Shown here in pieces: positions 27,008-37,686 of a stretch of DNA of 64,000 bases; position 1 is the stretch's first letter; every line of letters begins with the position of its first letter. The DNA comes from Tubiluchus corallicola (lineage: Eukaryota; Priapulida; Priapulimorpha; Priapulimorphida; Tubiluchidae), in contig JAQGDQ010002404.1 in the NCBI GenBank assembly GCA_030141605.1, positions 4,723 to 68,722 on the forward strand, in the 5' to 3' direction. Below the pieces are notes generated by a model that did not search any database, had not been told where the DNA came from, and saw only the letters and a program-made list of their open reading frames with translations. A program made the translations under genes and the position numbers.

Positions 27008-30000
27008 CTATTTTATTACTTTAACTTTTTTACCTGCTTTGGTAGCTTTAAATGATTCGTTATACATAGCTTCAACCAGTGTTGGCGCCAATTCGAACTC
27101 TCCAATTGTTACAGCATTTATTTTTACAATAAAGTCCAGTTTCTTCTTCTTCTCTATATTCTTATGTATGTCGAAGAACCACATAACTCTGTCGTCCCTG
27201 ATATCAAGGTATTTTTCGTTATATAGGTTCATTCTTTCTGTCCATGCAGGCATTGACTCACCAGACAGGCGAGTGTTTTCTATTTCCCAGCCTGACGGTA
27301 ATATCTGAACTAGAGCCACTTCGTCAACACGCTTTAGCGTGCTTATGTTTTCAACCTGGAAGTGTCCCCAAAATGCTGTTCCCTGGTTAATCTGAGTAAT
27401 ATCGATTCCTTTCCCTTCCTCGTCATACCATTTTACATTTAATGAGAGGTTGCTATTTTCATCTTTTATATCACTTTTAAAAGGAACTCCATCCCACGCA
27501 AGTGTGGTAAAGGCTTTTGCTACGTCCGATTTTTCATCGAGCGAAATCTGTATTGGTTTGCCAAAACCATTTTGTAATCTGTACGTGTAGGTTTTTTCCG
27601 TTTTAAAAGGCACTTCTGTGCCATCGGCAAATGTTATGTGCCCTTTTAGCTCTGCTTTTTCGCTTCCTTTTTGCAGTGCTGTTATGTATTTCCCAATCCC
27701 CAACAGGGTGTAGCCGATGGTTTGTGTGGAGTACCAATCGCTTGCTGATATGTATTTTGATATGTCTCGCGCCAACTCTTCTGCCTGCTCCATTTTATTT
27801 AGAGAAACGAGTGCGTCCAGAATCATGCCCTTGTCTCTTAGCCCCGATCCGTAGGTGCCTGAGAACTCCTGATAGTTGTCGGTTTCCATACCTGCATCTT
27901 TGACAATTTCACTGACTTTATCGGGCAGTCCTGCCAAATGGTATGATGCTGCCAACAGCCATTTCTGAACATTGTTCATTTTGTGCAGTCTGTTCTCTCT
28001 CAATAGGTTCATTTCACTATTTGCCGGTTTTCCAGCCAGCGCAAGAGTGTAAGCTCTGTATACTCTTGAGGTTAAGTTTCCACTACCCTGACGGGCCATT
28101 TTGCTTGTGTATCCTAACCAGTTTCTATACAGGTCTTCTGTGACATGGTATCCCAGTTTTTTTGCTTCTACCATAAAGTGTCCTCCATAAAGTGTTCCCC
28201 ATTCAGAGGGGGTATCTTCATAGGGCCAGTAACTAAATCCCCCGGAGAATATCTGAAATTTGCGTAACTGCTGAATTCCTGCATTGATGTTTTTGTCTAT
28301 ATCTTTTGTGTCGGCTTCCGAGTAATCTACAAACTGTTTGATGTATAGCTGCGGGAACACTGATGATGTTGTTTGCTCTATGCAGCCGTAAGGGTAGTGG
28401 ATCAGATATTTTAGTCTGTGGTCGATACTTATTCCGGGATAATTTGAAATCGTTATGGTTGCTCTATTGGTGCCTTTTAATCCATCATCCGGCACGTATA
28501 GAGTGGCTGTTTTACCTGATTCAACACTGCTATTAAATGATTTATATATTCTTGGTGATGCCGGTCTGACATACAGGTCTACCAGGTATTCTGCCTTATG
28601 TTTTGCTGACCTTGCTCTTATTTTTACTTTAGTTTGCCCTACCTGCTCTTTGGCTTTTATGGTAAAGTAGCACTCTTTATCGTCAGCTTTTTTAAACTGC
28701 ATCTTTCGGCTGTCTGCTCCTTCTATTTCCAGGAGCTCTTCTGTAGCTATATCTACCTCTACATTACCTATTCCATCTTCCATTGCAAATACCGATACAG
28801 GAACGGTAAACTTTTCTCCTGGCCCTATCACGCGTGGCAGTGTGGGCATTACCATTAATTCCGACTTTACCGGTACTCTTTTTTCCGCTTTGGCATAGCT
28901 CTTTTTTCTTGCACCTATCACCATTATTCTTACTGATCCCACATAGTTTGGCATATCAAACCTAACAACAGCTTTCCCACTTGCATCTGTGTCAACAGGG
29001 CCTTTAAATAGGCTTACAGGTTTAAACCTTCGCTGTCGTTTTTTGTTACCTAGCTGCGACTCTCTGTAGTCCATATCTCCTCCTATTGAGAAGGTTTTAA
29101 AGACATCTCCCTTATTTGCTGATATAATGTGGGAGAAGAGGTCAAATGTCCGGGTTTCCAATCGTACTTTAGAAAAGAAGTGTGGCCACGGGTCAGGGGT
29201 TTTGAAGTTTGTGATGTCCAGCAGTCCTTCATCTACTACAGCAATGGTAAACTGGGTTGGCTCCCGGTCTTTTGTTTGTAATGTGATTTCAAATGGTTTT
29301 TCTGGGAGGAATTTAGTCGCTGTTTTTATTTCAATTTCGTGTTTGGAATCTCTGTTTTCAACCAATATGGGTAGTATGCCAAACATTCTAATAGGCCTGT
29401 CATTTTCTGTTTGTTTGTGCGGCTGTATAAGCGATACCGTGATATATGCATTGGGTACCATTTTTTCTGTAGCGGGTATTTTAACTTCAGTCAGGTCTTC
29501 TCCTTTTGGTGATACCCATGTGTTGTACAGTATTTCTCCTCCTTTTTCAACAGTTATCAGAGCTATTCCCTCTTTTGGGGCAGGGAATTGAACTTTGATA
29601 TGCTCATTTGTGTAGTACTTGTTCTTTTGGGAGCTTAGTTCCAGTGTGCCAGCACTTTTATCTTCCCCACCTGAGCTACCGTATTTATAGGCTGTTACAA
29701 AGATACCTGACGTGTGTCCCGTTCCTTCTTCATCGGTTACTTCAATTAAAAATGTGCCACGTTCTATTGGCAAGAATTTTATGATACTATGTGTTGTTTT
29801 GGAGTTGACACTCCCTTCTCCTATCAACACTGTGTTTTTATCTGATTTAAAGCGTAGTTTTTTATCGTATTGCCACCACCAATGCTCAGTGTTTCGGTAT
29901 ATTCGATATTTCAGTGATCTTCCTGCCACAGGTTTTCCTTCAGGCGTAACAATAATAGCCGGTACTTCAAGGTTGCTCCCTGTCGGTATGTAGTGGTACT

Positions 30001-32440
30001 TTGGCGGTTGTATTCCTACGTAGTGGGAGTATGGTTCATATGGTAAGAATGAGATGTTTTCGTTTGGTCTGCCCCCTTTTTCCATGACCTTACCGGTTAC
30101 TTTTACCATTAGTGCTGATGGTGCGTTTGAGACATCTGGCAGGTTCCACTCGGTAAGTTTTTTCCCGTTATTATCAAGTTCTCCTTCAAATATTGTTTGC
30201 TCAATAGGCTGAAAATCGACACTGGGATTTGTAAATACAAAGCTATCATACTTTTTGAATCTCTTTTTTATGCTAAATATTTCTGTGTCAATCCGGGCTT
30301 TAAGTCCGGCAGCAGGATTTCCGAACAGGTAAGTGCTGCTCAAGTCCAAATTGAAGGTTGTCTTGTTCCACGCAATAAACTGCTGCTCCGGCTCAATTTT
30401 AATTTTTAAGCGGTACGGGACAACCGTTTCAATTTTTATTGTATGGGTAAACTCTTTATTACCAATACGAAACACTGCTCTCCAGTTTCCTGTCGGATCG
30501 GACTCTTTTGTCTGTACTTTAAAGTTGTAAAATCCATCCTTGCTTTGCTTGTTTGTTACTTCATATATTTTTTTACCTTGCGGATTGATCATTTCAATTG
30601 TGAGAGGGTGATTTCTTGGGTAGCTTCGTTTGGTAAAGCGGGCTATTATTGAGATGTTTATCTCGTCACCAGGTCTGTACACACCTCTTTCTGTATATGT
30701 GTATGCTTTGATGCCTGAGTTATGCTCACTGATTCCCCCGGTGTCAAATCCTGATGTGTTCCACTCCATATCATTAGGCTTTATGACACTTTGCTGGCCA
30801 TCTTTTTCTGCTGTTATGTAGTAGTTGAAATATCTTTCCCCGTACAGTGTTGCTATTCCATCACTGTCTGTGTTTGCTGTTGATTTTGTATCGCCATAGA
30901 TTGATATTAGTTTGACTCTTACTCCCTGCATGGGTTTTGCTGTAGCGATGTCTGTTGCGTATACTTTATAGTTGTTTTTTATTTTCTTGCATGTCAGTCC
31001 TATATCGCTAAAGAGCAGCGGTTTATAGATTTGTCCGTATTTTTCTATGTATTTATCGTAGTTCCCGCTTTCTATTTCTGTCAGCATATCTCGCGGGTTA
31101 AAGTTCAGGCGCACCAAGTAGAGCCCTTTGTGATTTTTACGGATCAACTTTGATAAGTCTATTTCATTTAGTTTCCATACGTTTTTTTCTTCGCCTATTT
31201 CAAAGGTCTCATTGTGCACTATAACTCCTACCTGGTTGACGTATTTTGCATTAAAGGGAGCTTTTCTATCAGACAGGCTTTTCAGCTGTTCATTTCTCAA
31301 AAACTTCGGGATACTATTTGCATACACTTTTTTTACTTCAACATGGACTCTTTTTAAGTTGTTTGTGTGAAACTGAAGCCTATACTGGTTTCCACTGGGC
31401 AGAAAAATACCACTGGATGCAAATTCTACCTGTGGCTCCATATTTGCGAAGGTTATCTTTTGGGTATATTTCTTTTCTGTTACTGTCCCCCATCTATTTT
31501 TTATTCCTTTTTCAACTATTAGTTTATAGTTTTCTCCAGCCCGGAAATTCCCGTCTATTATTAGGGAGCTTCCCATTCTTTGAATTTTCAGGTTTGATAC
31601 CGGGATTGTTTTTATTAGCCCGTCAATGTTTTGCTCGGGGTCAAATTCATCAGAGAAGTGCAGCCTTATTTTAGGGGATTTTCCCTTATCTTCTCTACTT
31701 ACCTTAGTCAGTTCCATTGATCCTAATGGGCTGATTTCAAAAGATTTTTTAAAGTTTTTTGGTAAGCCTGTCTTTTTTTTACGTATGGTAAGTGTATAGT
31801 TGTCTGTGCTGCTTTTGCGAAGCAGATCACCCGATATATAGTTGAATGTTTTTCCATCTGGCTCTGCTGTTATTTTGACTTCAACTGCTTTTTTCCCTTT
31901 TTTTAGCTCCAGGGCTTTTTCGACTGTTTTCAGGTCAATTGATTCTGTAAAGCTGACTATCCCTATGTATTGCAATATTTCTCTGTTATTGCTATTTTTC
32001 AAAATCAGTTTTCCATCGAATTTTGCAATTTCCCTTCCTGCAATTCTGAACCTAAATTCAATGGATCCCAAATTTTCATCTTTGAATTTCTCATTCAGTT
32101 CTGATAGAATCAGTTTTCCATTAAATGTTTTTCTATAGGGTAGGTCTCCTACAGGTCTAAATACTATTGTGTTTCTGCTTTTCCAGTATGCTACGCCTCT
32201 TATGGATGGCGAAATCTTAAAGGCCCCTTTTACTACACTGCCTACCTCTTCTGCTTCTACTACCGGTTCAATAAATTGTACCTCTATTAAGTCACCACTT
32301 TGAATTTCTCCACTAGTTACTGTATTTACTATTTTTGCAACCTCTTCGGAGTATATTACATCTCCTTCTTTTTCTCTCTCTTTGCATGATATTAGCAGAA
32401 CAGTCAGTACTGTGCACAAGATTAGCGCTGTTTTTCTCAT
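27008..32440 (-). CDS. Bacterial alpha-2-macroglobulin lipoprotein
   Basis: These very large periplasmic lipoproteins are protease traps: cleavage of a bait region triggers a thioester that links to the protease. The 1810-residue protein has a lipobox (TVLLISC, Cys19), MG domains (carrying the MG2 signature GVYRPGDEINISII), an A2M_N_2-like middle part and a thioester domain where Cys1353 is in the motif PYGCIEQTTS, so the CxEQ thioester residues are present. A terpenoid-cyclase-like helical toroid follows. The gene directly precedes pbpC. Length is near the usual 1600-1900. No promoter was clear upstream of 32440. Confidence 0.93.
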   Translation of the reverse strand: MRKTALILCTVLTVLLISCKEREKEGDVIYSEEVAKIVNTVTSGEIQSGDLIEVQFIEPVVEAEEVGSVVKGAFKISPSIRGVAYWKSRNTIVFRPVGDLPYRKTFNGKLILSELNEKFKDENLGSIEFRFRIAGREIAKFDGKLILKNSNNREILQYIGIVSFTESIDLKTVEKALELKKGKKAVEVKITAEPDGKTFNYISGDLLRKSSTDNYTLTIRKKKTGLPKNFKKSFEISPLGSMELTKVSREDKGKSPKIRLHFSDEFDPEQNIDGLIKTIPVSNLKIQRMGSSLIIDGNFRAGENYKLIVEKGIKNRWGTVTEKKYTQKITFANMEPQVEFASSGIFLPSGNQYRLQFHTNNLKRVHVEVKKVYANSIPKFLRNEQLKSLSDRKAPFNAKYVNQVGVIVHNETFEIGEEKNVWKLNEIDLSKLIRKNHKGLYLVRLNFNPRDMLTEIESGNYDKYIEKYGQIYKPLLFSDIGLTCKKIKNNYKVYATDIATAKPMQGVRVKLISIYGDTKSTANTDSDGIATLYGERYFNYYITAEKDGQQSVIKPNDMEWNTSGFDTGGISEHNSGIKAYTYTERGVYRPGDEINISIIARFTKRSYPRNHPLTIEMINPQGKKIYEVTNKQSKDGFYNFKVQTKESDPTGNWRAVFRIGNKEFTHTIKIETVVPYRLKIKIEPEQQFIAWNKTTFNLDLSSTYLFGNPAAGLKARIDTEIFSIKKRFKKYDSFVFTNPSVDFQPIEQTIFEGELDNNGKKLTEWNLPDVSNAPSALMVKVTGKVMEKGGRPNENISFLPYEPYSHYVGIQPPKYHYIPTGSNLEVPAIIVTPEGKPVAGRSLKYRIYRNTEHWWWQYDKKLRFKSDKNTVLIGEGSVNSKTTHSIIKFLPIERGTFLIEVTDEEGTGHTSGIFVTAYKYGSSGGEDKSAGTLELSSQKNKYYTNEHIKVQFPAPKEGIALITVEKGGEILYNTWVSPKGEDLTEVKIPATEKMVPNAYITVSLIQPHKQTENDRPIRMFGILPILVENRDSKHEIEIKTATKFLPEKPFEITLQTKDREPTQFTIAVVDEGLLDITNFKTPDPWPHFFSKVRLETRTFDLFSHIISANKGDVFKTFSIGGDMDYRESQLGNKKRQRRFKPVSLFKGPVDTDASGKAVVRFDMPNYVGSVRIMVIGARKKSYAKAEKRVPVKSELMVMPTLPRVIGPGEKFTVPVSVFAMEDGIGNVEVDIATEELLEIEGADSRKMQFKKADDKECYFTIKAKEQVGQTKVKIRARSAKHKAEYLVDLYVRPASPRIYKSFNSSVESGKTATLYVPDDGLKGTNRATITISNYPGISIDHRLKYLIHYPYGCIEQTTSSVFPQLYIKQFVDYSEADTKDIDKNINAGIQQLRKFQIFSGGFSYWPYEDTPSEWGTLYGGHFMVEAKKLGYHVTEDLYRNWLGYTSKMARQGSGNLTSRVYRAYTLALAGKPANSEMNLLRENRLHKMNNVQKWLLAASYHLAGLPDKVSEIVKDAGMETDNYQEFSGTYGSGLRDKGMILDALVSLNKMEQAEELARDISKYISASDWYSTQTIGYTLLGIGKYITALQKGSEKAELKGHITFADGTEVPFKTEKTYTYRLQNGFGKPIQISLDEKSDVAKAFTTLAWDGVPFKSDIKDENSNLSLNVKWYDEEGKGIDITQINQGTAFWGHFQVENISTLKRVDEVALVQILPSGWEIENTRLSGESMPAWTERMNLYNEKYLDIRDDRVMWFFDIHKNIEKKKKLDFIVKINAVTIGEFELAPTLVEAMYNESFKATKAGKKVKVIK

Positions 32441-32682
32441 TGGGTATGATTTAATATAATATTATAGTACATTACATTACATGTTAACAAAGTAAGGTTA
32501 AAACCTTAGCGAAACTTATTTTATTAATATTTATATCATTTTTTTTAAGAGTAATTTACTATCGATTTTTTTCTTAACCTGAGCCCAGTTGGGATATTTT
32601 TGCTTGTATAGCGCAGTGCTTAAATATTTGAATAAGTGCTATCCCTCCTGCTGCTTTTTGGTGTTCTAACCGGATATAGTTT

Positions 32683-34539
32683 TTATTCTATAATTAAATT
32701 TCTGTTTTTAGGATATTTAACTGAGTATCTTAAATCAAATTCTTTTTTGTCATTTGGATTGAGATTAAACTCCCATTTTATTTTACCTGTTTCGGGGTCA
32801 TGTTTTGCGTTAGATAAGTTTTGGATCTTTACTTCTATTTCCTTTGTTGTTGAAACAGGAACCTGGTCAAGGATAATCATATCAATTTTTTGGCTTTTGC
32901 TATTCCTTACTGTTATTTTCCATGCCATGCTATCTTCTTTTTTACTGCCAATAGATTGTTTATTTGTAAACTCTTTGATTTTTTCTCTATTTACAGATAC
33001 TTTTTTATCTCGTCCTAACGATATTCCCAGAGTATCTGAAGCATATCTTACATCCAACAGGGCCTTGCCGATATAGGTGTCTTCAAAAAATAGGTTGGCT
33101 TCTCCTTCAAGAAGGCTGTATTGTTCCCAGTCTGTGATATTTGCTATTAGGAAGGCATTTTTGTCAATTTTTGGTACACAATAGTATTGGTAGAATGCAG
33201 GGAGGTTATAGAACTCCATGTCTACTGTGTAGTTTTTATTATCTGATGCAATGGTGTATGGGGTTTTGATTTCAAAGTCAACTGTTGTCTGTTTTTCAAC
33301 CTGGGCTGTAGGTATTGCTGAGCTGCTCACACTTTGTAGTTTTGTTTCCGATTCAGCTGAACTGTCAACAGCGTGCAGTGGCTCCATGTATTCCTTTTTC
33401 ATTTTCAAGGTTGCAGTATGCCTGTTTCTACCATCAAGTGCGACATTCATTACTGCACCGGAAATCGGTAGGGTTTGAGGGTTAAACCCAATGCATGAAT
33501 AGGTGAGTTGGATTGTGTGATTGGGAATTGTTATGGTGTAGTCTCCACCCTGGTCTGTTGTGGTACCTATTGTTGTGCCATGTACAACAACAGTTGCACC
33601 CGGTAATGGTTCTCCATAATTATCAGTTACTTTTCCACTTACATTATTAGCACCCGGTTTGTAGGTTGGCGGTAATGTGTTATAACCCAGGAAGTGGGTT
33701 TTTAGTTCGGGAGCAACTCCTGATACATTTGGGTTAGCGGACGAAAGTTTAAGTTTTACATTTTTCCAGTCAACTTTTGTGTTTTGCTTGACATTAGCTT
33801 TGTATATTAACTGAATCGGTTCGCTTATGTTTTTTGCTCGAATGTCGTATGAGGGAAACCATCCGGCATTATCGACGATATATGAGATTTCAAATGAAAA
33901 TATACCGGTTTTTTTAGTATCTACTTTAACCAGTATTTCTCCGGCAGGAATTTTTTTTTGGACAGTCAGAGCCCTGATTTGGTTTTGCAGGTCTGTTCTC
34001 TGATTATTAAGCTCTTTTATTGTTTTGTTATGTTCAATTTCCGATAGTTTCAGAGATGTTAGTTTTTCATTATAAAATTTTGATGTTTGCTGAAGGTTTG
34101 TAACACTGATTTGTTCATTTTTACCGCCAATGTTCCTGTTCTCGTGTAGGAAAGCCAATTCTTCCTTAATAACCGATAGGTGTGTGTATTCGATTTTCAC
34201 CTTATTTTCAATCTCTTCAAGCCTGTTCTCCATATCCAGCAATTCTTTGGGTTTTTGGAGCTTGTCTAGGTAGTTTTGCTGGTGGTTTACTGATAAGATA
34301 GTTATTCCCCCTTCAGCTTTTACCTGAACGCTTTTGTGGTCAATGAAGGGGGAGAGGTTTATATATTTAAGTGTTGTGGTTCCTTTTGCCAGGTTAACAT
34401 GTTTTTTCCTTACAATTTGAGCTCCTTCAATGAATATTGTTACATTGTCTATCCTAGTTTCGACTTCTTTTTCTGTTATTTCCTGTGAAAGCAGCTTGGT
34501 GAAAGCTAGGCAAAGGGCTAAAATACTTATTGTTTTCAT
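32683..34539 (-). CDS. DUF4139 (MuiA-like) protein with inserted regulatory-like domain
   Basis: The 618-residue exported protein (signal peptide about 1-18, FTKLLSQ) has the DUF4140 N-terminal domain (VTIFIEGAQIVRKKHVNL), a coiled coil (residues about 85-190) and the large DUF4139 beta domain (ISYIVDNAGWFPSYDIRA through FDLRYSVKYP at the end). A carboxypeptidase-regulatory-like domain is inserted at about residues 300-375 (GKVTDNYGEPLPGATVVVHG). Members are sometimes called mucoidy inhibitor MuiA, but a role is not firmly known. It is upstream of the alpha-2-macroglobulin gene with a 242-bp gap, so the two may be separate units. Confidence 0.88.
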   Translation of the reverse strand: MKTISILALCLAFTKLLSQEITEKEVETRIDNVTIFIEGAQIVRKKHVNLAKGTTTLKYINLSPFIDHKSVQVKAEGGITILSVNHQQNYLDKLQKPKELLDMENRLEEIENKVKIEYTHLSVIKEELAFLHENRNIGGKNEQISVTNLQQTSKFYNEKLTSLKLSEIEHNKTIKELNNQRTDLQNQIRALTVQKKIPAGEILVKVDTKKTGIFSFEISYIVDNAGWFPSYDIRAKNISEPIQLIYKANVKQNTKVDWKNVKLKLSSANPNVSGVAPELKTHFLGYNTLPPTYKPGANNVSGKVTDNYGEPLPGATVVVHGTTIGTTTDQGGDYTITIPNHTIQLTYSCIGFNPQTLPISGAVMNVALDGRNRHTATLKMKKEYMEPLHAVDSSAESETKLQSVSSSAIPTAQVEKQTTVDFEIKTPYTIASDNKNYTVDMEFYNLPAFYQYYCVPKIDKNAFLIANITDWEQYSLLEGEANLFFEDTYIGKALLDVRYASDTLGISLGRDKKVSVNREKIKEFTNKQSIGSKKEDSMAWKITVRNSKSQKIDMIILDQVPVSTTKEIEVKIQNLSNAKHDPETGKIKWEFNLNPNDKKEFDLRYSVKYPKNRNLIIE

Positions 34540-36023
34540 CTATTTATTGTGACCAGTTTTAACTGTTGTACGCAAAAGAAAGTAGTAACTTCAAAAGTAG
34601 TAACTTATTTTTAATTGAATACTATTATTTAAATATGCATAAGCTTCGTTGATGTTTATGTTGTGCATATTTTATTAGTTCTTATTTTAGAATATCAATT
34701 TTCAGGTTGTTTTTCAATGTATGGGTGTTTTTGCAGAATTCACCTTTTTTATTAGCATATTTTGTGAGAGTCTTTTTCAGTGTTTCCGGTTATACCAGCG
34801 GACTGAAAGTTTTCAATATTTTTTGATTTGTATTGCTTTGTGAGGCTGTTTTAAGGTGTTTGTTTCAAGCAGAGGGGGCATAATTATAATACGAATGGTG
34901 CAAAAAAGTTAATTTACGCTAAATAATACGAATGGTTTTAAGTTATGAAAAGCGATTGTCTAAGGCTTTCGTTAATGCATAGTAAAGGGTTGAAAATACC
35001 TTTAAGTAGTCCATAAGTACAATGAGATAAATAAATATCGATTTAAGCCATCCCCTAAAGGTGGTTTTTTTATGCTTAAGACTGGGTTGAAGACACCCCT
35101 GCTATTTAATCTTATGGAGTAGCAAAAAGGTGATTTGGGTACAGGGTTGGGCATAGTTTTAATATCATTTTTGAGATTGTTGACACCCTCACTTTGCAGT
35201 TTTTTTGCTTACTATGCTCGGACGGGTGCTTTACGGTAAAGTAAAGGTATGGCAAAGCAAAAAACATGCAAAATAAATATTATTGCATAAATCCACTTTG
35301 TGTGTATGCTTTGTAGCCTATATAAAACGGAAGTGCAGGGTTTGATAACTGCACCTAGTTTAGTAGAGCATCTTTTGCTATAATACGGGTAGTGATTGGA
35401 GCAACAATATTTTCAAAGCCCCAGGTAGCTGTAATTTAATAATAAAAACAGATGAGCATTTTAAAGCTAACAATAGACTGTACTACTACACTATCCAGTG
35501 GAAGGTATACCGCTATAGGGGAGGCAGGTTGCTGGCACAAGTAACATGGTTTTCGCAAAGTGAGCTATCATTTAGATAGTTTATGCCGATGGTACAATAA
35601 GAAGAGGCAGAAAAGAACATGAGCAAGGAGCAGACTGCAAATGATACAACAAAGATTCTTTAGGCGTAGCCTTTGTAGGTATTGATAGCTTTTCACTCCC
35701 GCAGCTTACCAACTTATTCAGGCTATTCACAGAGCTTTTAAAAAAAGTATAAGCGAGCCACTGTATATTGAGGAGTATAACGGGTTTAGCAGTAAACAGG
35801 GTATGCTCGGTTCCTCAAAAAACTATTAAAGCAATAGTAAAATGGAAAAAAACGTGCAAGGTTGCTTCTTTTTTTCAATGCCCTAAAAATGGAAGTACCC
35901 ATTTTTAAACTATTCATAGGTTTTAGTTGCGGCTTAGCTGTGTGTGTACTGTTTGTTCTAAAGCAGGTGCTATAAAAGTATGGAAGGAGAAGAGGGTTTA
36001 TGGTTGCATAGATTTTTTCCTCA
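34540..36023. other. Gene-free region of about 1.5 kb
   Basis: I find no supportable gene on either strand; frames are short and broken. Visible structures are a direct repeat ATAATACGAATGGT (about 34888 and 34922), a small hairpin with a T-run near 35048-35071, a 6-bp hairpin GTGCAG/CTGCAC (35333-35354), and the palindrome-like CTTTACGGTAAAG near 35230. The last part holds only a 28-codon frame (ATG about 35889) that could encode one membrane helix. It may be the grave of a decayed gene or mobile element. Confidence 0.6.
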
Positions 36024-36054
36024 TTTGGCAGAAAGCTAAAAAAGATTACATTTG
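36024..36054 (+). promoter_or_regulatory. Promoter of the alpha-oxoamine synthase gene
   Basis: TTTG (36024-36027), a 19-nt spacer and TACATTTG (36047-36054) are an exact fit to the Bacteroidota consensus. The start would be near 36061, about 32 nt before GTG 36093. This is the best promoter match in the window. Confidence 0.75.
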
Positions 36055-36092
36055 CACTGTTCTGGACAAAATTTATAGAAAAAAAAATAATC

Positions 36093-37334
36093 GTGGATAT
36101 TTTTAGTAAGATTAAATCTAAGGGCGATCTTGGAAAATACCAGAAAGATGCACACGGGTACTTTGCATTTCCTAAGCTGGGGGGAGAGATTCATCCTCGT
36201 ATGAAGTTTAGAGGTAAAGAGGTACTTACGTGGAGTTTGAATAATTATCTTGGGCTGGCTAATCATCCGAAGGTGCGTAATACTGATAGTGAGGCTACTG
36301 CTAAGTACGGCATGGCATATCCTATGGGTGCCAGGATGATGTCTGGGCATACTAGTAAGCATGAGGAGCTTGAGCAGCAGTTGTCGGAGTTTGTAGGTAA
36401 GCCCGATACTTTCCTGCTAAATTATGGTTATCAGGGTATGGTGTCTATTATAGATGCTTTGTGTGGAAGGCATGATGTTATCGTTTATGATGCTGAGTCT
36501 CATGCTTGTATTGTTGACGGGGTACGCCTGCACATGGGTAAGCGTTTTGTTTTTCTCCACAATGATATGGATAGCCTTAGTAAGCAACTGGGTCATGCAG
36601 CAAGGGTGGTGGAGAAGACAGGAGGGGGTATTTTGGTTATCACAGAGGGTGTTTTTGGTATGGCCGGTGATCTTGGCAAGTTGGATGAGATTATCTCCAT
36701 GAAGAAGAAGTACAATTTCAGGCTACTGGTAGATGATGCTCACGGTTTTGGAACAATGGGCAAGCTGGGTGCGGGAACAGGTTTACACTTTGGAGTACAG
36801 GACGATATAGATCTTTATTTTGGGACATTTGCTAAGGCGATGGCAGGTATCGGGGGTTTTGTGTCATGTGACGAGGAGGTTTGCAACTTTTTGCGTTATA
36901 ATATGCGCTCTCAGACTTTTGCCAAATCGTTACCGATGCCGATGGTAATAGGTGCTCTAAAAAGACTTGAGTTGATACGTTCAAATCCCGAGTTTGTAGA
37001 GCGGCTGTGGGTAATAGTGTGTGCTCTTCAGAAGGGGCTGAGAGAGAATGGGTTTAATCTTGGAAATACCAGTTCTCCCGTAACTCCTATATATCTTTCT
37101 GGGAGTGTTCCTGAGGGCACTAATGTGGTAATGGATCTTCGTGAAAATTACAATATTTTTTGCTCAATAGTTATATATCCCGTTATTCCTAAGGGGCAGC
37201 TGTTATTGAGACTTATTCCGACAGCCATGCACTCGCTTGAGGATGTAGAGTATACTATTAAGGTGTTTTCAGAGGTGAGGAGAAAGCTTAAGGAGGGAAA
37301 GTATTCAACAGAGCAGATGGCGCAGATGCTTTAG
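36093..37334 (+). CDS. PLP-dependent alpha-oxoamine synthase (serine palmitoyltransferase-like)
   Basis: Enzymes of this family join an amino acid and an acyl thioester with loss of CO2. The 413-residue protein has the fold-type I features: TWSLNNYLGLANHP near the N-terminus, YGMAYPMGARMMSG, the PLP-contact DDAHGFG and the Schiff-base Lys248 in FGTFAKAMAGIGGF. In Bacteroidota close relatives are glycine C-acetyltransferase, 8-amino-7-oxononanoate synthase, serine palmitoyltransferase and cysteate acyltransferase. The long-chain lipid (sphingolipid or sulfonolipid) branch seems likely because no bio or threonine genes are nearby, but sequence alone does not decide. The start is GTG, supported by the promoter position. 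Confidence 0.82.
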   Translation: MDIFSKIKSKGDLGKYQKDAHGYFAFPKLGGEIHPRMKFRGKEVLTWSLNNYLGLANHPKVRNTDSEATAKYGMAYPMGARMMSGHTSKHEELEQQLSEFVGKPDTFLLNYGYQGMVSIIDALCGRHDVIVYDAESHACIVDGVRLHMGKRFVFLHNDMDSLSKQLGHAARVVEKTGGGILVITEGVFGMAGDLGKLDEIISMKKKYNFRLLVDDAHGFGTMGKLGAGTGLHFGVQDDIDLYFGTFAKAMAGIGGFVSCDEEVCNFLRYNMRSQTFAKSLPMPMVIGALKRLELIRSNPEFVERLWVIVCALQKGLRENGFNLGNTSSPVTPIYLSGSVPEGTNVVMDLRENYNIFCSIVIYPVIPKGQLLLRLIPTAMHSLEDVEYTIKVFSEVRRKLKEGKYSTEQMAQML

Positions 37335-37423
37335 GGAGTGAATGGTATTGATGAGTATAGTATTATAGGCTGACGGCTTTGCTATCTATCAAAGCCCTTT
37401 AAGAGCAGTTTTTTCTGTTTTGC

Positions 37424-37686
37424 AGAGTTTATAAGATTCATCTGATTTTGTTTTGACGATTTTCCTATCATAATCTGTAAAGTTTTGCATGTAAGTTATA
37501 GTAAGTTCTTGCATTTTAGGTCACTATAATTTGTTGAGGTTTTAAATTCTATATTGATAATATTGAGCAGGTTGGGATTAATTTCAGGAGCGGATAAATA
37601 ATAAAGTGAGGTCTTTGCGAAGGTCTCAAAGCATAAAGAGGTTGCAAGTTTGATGGCTGCAACCTCTTTTATTATTTTATCTGTTT
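37424..37686. repeat. 263-bp direct repeat, left copy (IS1634-type target duplication)
   Basis: These 263 bp are identical, base for base, to 39334-39596. The two copies directly abut the ends of the IS1634-family element, so they are read as its target site duplication. Before insertion the sequence existed once, as part of the intergenic region after the oxoamine synthase gene. Confidence 0.93.
37635..37669 (+). terminator. Rho-independent terminator (duplicated with the target repeat)
   Basis: AAAGAGGTTGCA and TGCAACCTCTTT form a 12-bp stem with an 11-nt loop, followed by a T-rich tail. It probably ended the oxoamine synthase transcript. The second copy is at 39545-39579, now on the far side of the IS. 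Confidence 0.8.
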
